DNA of 56,256 nucleotides from an uncultured Bacteroidales bacterium (GTDB taxonomy: Bacteria; Bacteroidota; Bacteroidia; Bacteroidales; UBA932). This document shows positions 53,769 through 56,256 of the stretch, in pieces. The stretch spans positions 1-56,256 of the forward strand of contig CALVDQ010000015.1 in the NCBI GenBank assembly GCA_944326325.1, written 5' to 3'. Each line of letters begins with the position of its first letter. Positions within the stretch are counted from its first letter, which is position 1. Position numbers and translations under genes: made by a program. The notes beneath the pieces are model-generated. The model was not told the origin of the DNA, searched no databases, and worked only from the letters and a program-made list of their open reading frames with translations.

Positions 53769-54455
53769 ATGGAAAAGAAAAAGATAATGGTCGTGGACGA
53801 CGAGCCGGACATAAGGGAGATACTTCAGTTCAACCTTGAGAATGCAGGCTATGAGGTGGTGCCGGCAGCTTCGGCAGAGGCTGCCCTCGAGGAGTGTGAC
53901 GGCATGGACCTCATACTTCTCGATGTGATGATGGAAGGGATGTCGGGGTTCAGGATGGCCGAGGTGCTCAGGAAAGAGAGACGCAGCAGTGTCCCTATCA
54001 TCTTCCTGACAGCCAGGAGTGCCGAGAACGACCTGCTGACCGGATTTTCCGCCGGAGGCGACGACTATATCGCGAAGCCTTTCTCGATAAACGAGGTTCT
54101 GGCGAGGGTGAAGGCCGTTCTGAAGCGGAGCAACGCCCCGAAGCCGGAGAAGGTGCAGCAGCAGATCACCCTGGGCCGTCTCAGGATAGATGTGGCCAGG
54201 AAGATGGTCTATGTCGATGATGTGGCGGTGGTGCTTCCGAAAAAGGAGCTGGAGATACTGACTCTGCTTGCCTCCCATCCGGGACGCATATTCTCGAGGG
54301 AGGAAATGATAAACGAGCTCTGGGAGGATGCCCCTTATGTATTGGACAGGACTGTCGATGTGCATATCGCAAGGATAAGGAGCAAGCTGGGCGAGTGCAA
54401 GTCATACCTGACGAACAGATCGGGATACGGATATTCGATGAATGCCGAGGAGTGA
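53769..54455 (+). CDS. OmpR/PhoB-family response regulator
   Basis: Two-domain DNA-binding regulator of 228 residues. The receiver domain has D10/D11, the phosphorylated D52 in LLDVMM, T81 and K103 (AKPFS). The C-terminal winged helix has EEMINELW and DVHIARIRSKLG followed by the wing RSGYGYSM. The frame is open 27 codons further upstream to 53688, but that point precedes the predicted transcript start, and the family starts at MEKKKIMVVDDE. Its place opposite a phosphate transporter suggests a PhoB role, by inference only. Confidence 0.92.
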   Translation: MEKKKIMVVDDEPDIREILQFNLENAGYEVVPAASAEAALEECDGMDLILLDVMMEGMSGFRMAEVLRKERRSSVPIIFLTARSAENDLLTGFSAGGDDYIAKPFSINEVLARVKAVLKRSNAPKPEKVQQQITLGRLRIDVARKMVYVDDVAVVLPKKELEILTLLASHPGRIFSREEMINELWEDAPYVLDRTVDVHIARIRSKLGECKSYLTNRSGYGYSMNAEE

Positions 54456-54456
54456 T

Positions 54457-56181
54457 ATGGAAAGGAAACTCAGGAAAAGATCTTACAAGAGGCAGCTTCT
54501 GTCGTATTTCGCCGCCGTCTTCGTGATATTCGCGATATTGCTGATCCTGTTCCAGTTCCGCAGTGACAGGAACAGCAGGAAGATCATGCTCCAGGACCGT
54601 CTGTCCTGCTATGCGGACATGATAGCGCAGTCCGAGGACTATCCTTCTACGGTAGCCCTCTTTCCTCCGGAGCTCAGGGTGACTGTCATCGGGAAGGACG
54701 GGAACGTGCTCTATGATTCGGTAGAGGACGAGAGCCGTATGGACAACCACGGGAGCCGTCCCGAGGTGAAGTCCGCAGTAAAGGACAAGGACGGCGGTTC
54801 CATCAGGAAATCCGATACGGTCGGGATCAACTACTTCTACTATGCCAAGTCTTACGGCGGGTACGTAGTGCGGATGGCGCTTCCTTTCGAGTACGATGTC
54901 AAGAAGGCTCTCCGGCCGGATTCCGTATTCATACTGATCGTGGTGCTCGTGTTTCTTGTAGCACTGTTCTTCATTATATTCCTTTCGGACAAGTTCGGAG
55001 AGGGAGTCACGAGGCTCCACAGTTTTGCCGAGGCTGCCGAACAGGGGAAGGTTGACTACGAGAACATGTCCTTTCCTGATTCGGAGCTCGGCGACATCGG
55101 AAAACAGATGCTGGAGAGTTATCACAGGCTCGAGCAGAGCAACCAGATAATAGCCTTGGAGAAGGAGAGGCTTCTTCTTCATCTCCATTACTATGAAGGA
55201 GGAATCGCCATTTTCTCCCAGGAGAGGAAGAAGGTCTATGCAAATGCCAAGTTCGTCCAGTTCGTGAATCTTATGCTGGACCGTCCGACACCGGACCTGG
55301 ATTCGCTGTGGGACAGCGAAATCTTCCGCCCGGTTGCCGAATTCGTTGCGAGGAATACCGATTCGAGGGTGGAGAATGTCCCGGTATTCCAGTACAATGT
55401 CAACAAGGGAGGGCGGGTCTATGCCCTGCAGGTGCTCGTCTATCCTGACAACGGCTGCGAAGTGTCGGTCAACGACGTGACGGACGTAGAGAAGAACAGG
55501 GTGATGAAGCAGCAGATGACCAACAACATAGCGCATGAACTGAGGACGCCTGTAAGCAGCATCCGCGGTTATCTTGAGACGCTTACGGTATGCAGGGACA
55601 TTTCCGCCGAAAAGCGGAACATGTTTCTTGACAGGGCATACGTGCAGGTTATGAGGCTTTCCGACCTGATCAGGGACATCGGGATGATCACCAAGATCGA
55701 AGAAGCTCCCGAGCAGCTGCATAAAGAGAAGATAAACCTGAAGAATGTTTTCGACGAGGTGACCGACGAACTCAGGCCGAGGATAGAGGAAATGGGGATA
55801 CTGGTGGAGAATGCCCTTGATCCCGCATTGTCGGTGAACGGCAATCCGAGCCTTATCTATGCGGTCTTCAGAAACCTCATGGAAAACAGCCTGAAGTATG
55901 CCGGGAAGGAGATAAAGATCCATATAGAGTGCTATGCCAAGGGTGACGGATATTGCCATTTCTCGTATTACGATACCGGCAAGGGTGTGCCTGAGGAGCA
56001 TCTTTCAAAAATTTTCGAACGGTTCTACCGTGTTTCCGAAGGCCGTACCCGGGATGACGGCGGTTCCGGCCTCGGTCTGTCGATAGTACGTAACGCAATC
56101 GCCTTCCACAAGGGGGACGTACGGGCTCTGAACAGGAAAGGCGGCGGACTTGAATTCCTGTTCTCGCTGAGCGAAAGATAG
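54457..56181 (+). CDS. Sensor histidine kinase, PhoR-like
   Basis: Membrane kinase partner of the preceding regulator, 574 residues from the ATG at 54457. It has a membrane segment at about 18-36, a periplasmic domain of about 120 residues, a second segment at about 156-176, a HAMP-like linker and coiled coil, and a PAS-like domain (about 240-345). The histidine-phosphotransfer helix has H360 in NIAHELRTPVSS. The ATPase domain has NLMENSLKYA, DTGKGVP and GGSGLGLSIV. GAGGAG just before this ATG supports the start over 54442, which would overlap the regulator by 14 bases. The signal sensed is unknown; phosphate is suggested by the neighbour. Confidence 0.92.
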   Translation: MERKLRKRSYKRQLLSYFAAVFVIFAILLILFQFRSDRNSRKIMLQDRLSCYADMIAQSEDYPSTVALFPPELRVTVIGKDGNVLYDSVEDESRMDNHGSRPEVKSAVKDKDGGSIRKSDTVGINYFYYAKSYGGYVVRMALPFEYDVKKALRPDSVFILIVVLVFLVALFFIIFLSDKFGEGVTRLHSFAEAAEQGKVDYENMSFPDSELGDIGKQMLESYHRLEQSNQIIALEKERLLLHLHYYEGGIAIFSQERKKVYANAKFVQFVNLMLDRPTPDLDSLWDSEIFRPVAEFVARNTDSRVENVPVFQYNVNKGGRVYALQVLVYPDNGCEVSVNDVTDVEKNRVMKQQMTNNIAHELRTPVSSIRGYLETLTVCRDISAEKRNMFLDRAYVQVMRLSDLIRDIGMITKIEEAPEQLHKEKINLKNVFDEVTDELRPRIEEMGILVENALDPALSVNGNPSLIYAVFRNLMENSLKYAGKEIKIHIECYAKGDGYCHFSYYDTGKGVPEEHLSKIFERFYRVSEGRTRDDGGSGLGLSIVRNAIAFHKGDVRALNRKGGGLEFLFSLSER

Positions 56182-56256
56182 TGGTGGACTTTCTTTATAT
56201 AACGATATAATCAACTGTATTACAGTAAATAGCACTTATTACTATTTCTTGAAGTA

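Noticed and set aside
54181..56001. A 606-codon minus-strand frame under the kinase
   Set aside because: It is a shadow of the histidine kinase and response regulator reading frames.
56182..56256. A small palindrome ACTGTATTACAGT (56214-56226) after the kinase gene
   Set aside because: It is short, AT-rich and without context at the window edge; it may be chance. Nothing else is seen in these last 75 bases.
1..56256. CRISPR array, prophage, transposon or defence island
   Set aside because: No regularly spaced repeats, integrase, transposase, toxin-antitoxin pair or nuclease gene was found; the region is core chromosome.

Overview
The window is one block of Bacteroidales-type chromosome (phylum Bacteroidota). 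Evidence: the promoters follow the Bacteroidetes pattern TAnnTTTG, often with TTG about 19-21 bases upstream. There are Oar-like TonB-dependent receptors and Bacteroidetes forms of succinate dehydrogenase cytochrome b, transketolase and RodA. A DAHP synthase-chorismate mutase fusion is also present. I cannot place the genus. No phage, transposase, integrase or CRISPR array is visible, and almost all genes are housekeeping or envelope genes.

Layout. 1-3.7 kb: a hairpin-rich edge, anaerobic ribonucleotide reductase (nrdD) and a phosphopantetheinyl transferase, then a 537-base gap with two facing promoters. 3.7-7.0 kb: malate dehydrogenase, transketolase, tRNA-Pro. 7.1-13.8 kb: two proteins of unknown function, hemW, an M24 aminopeptidase, a TrpB2-type tryptophan synthase beta chain and a solitary sdhC. 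13.9-19.7 kb: pyrH-frr, then an aromatic amino acid operon (pheA, aminotransferase, tyrA, aroF-chorismate mutase) behind a Tyr/Phe-rich leader peptide and attenuator. 19.7-23.5 kb, minus strand: metK-dusB-lpxK behind a SAM-II-type riboswitch with a terminator. 23.6-29.7 kb: an intact Oar-like receptor head to head with a 5'-truncated second receptor. 29.7-37.2 kb: a DUF3109 protein, an M16-like protein without catalytic residues, a TPR protein, a U32 family protein and an unknown lipoprotein. 37.3-41.5 kb, minus strand: PBP1A-ddl-prmC. 41.7-45.4 kb: topA, an Lrp-family regulator, ispD. 45.6-51.3 kb: the rod-shape operon mreB-mreC-mreD-mrdA-rodA. 51.3-56.2 kb: a PiT phosphate transporter with a PhoU-like tail, divergent from a PhoB/PhoR-like two-component pair.

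The clearest regulatory systems are: (1) the pheA attenuator, whose 18-residue leader peptide has four Tyr and four Phe codons, followed by mutually exclusive antiterminator and terminator stems; (2) the SAM-II aptamer starting within a few bases of the predicted metK transcription start; (3) the receptor pair, which shares a perfect 23-bp inverted repeat in the same reading frame and could be a two-gene invertible switch or simply a decaying duplicate. Together the envelope genes (PBP1A, Ddl, MreBCD, PBP2, RodA, LpxK) account for much of peptidoglycan elongation and one lipid A step.
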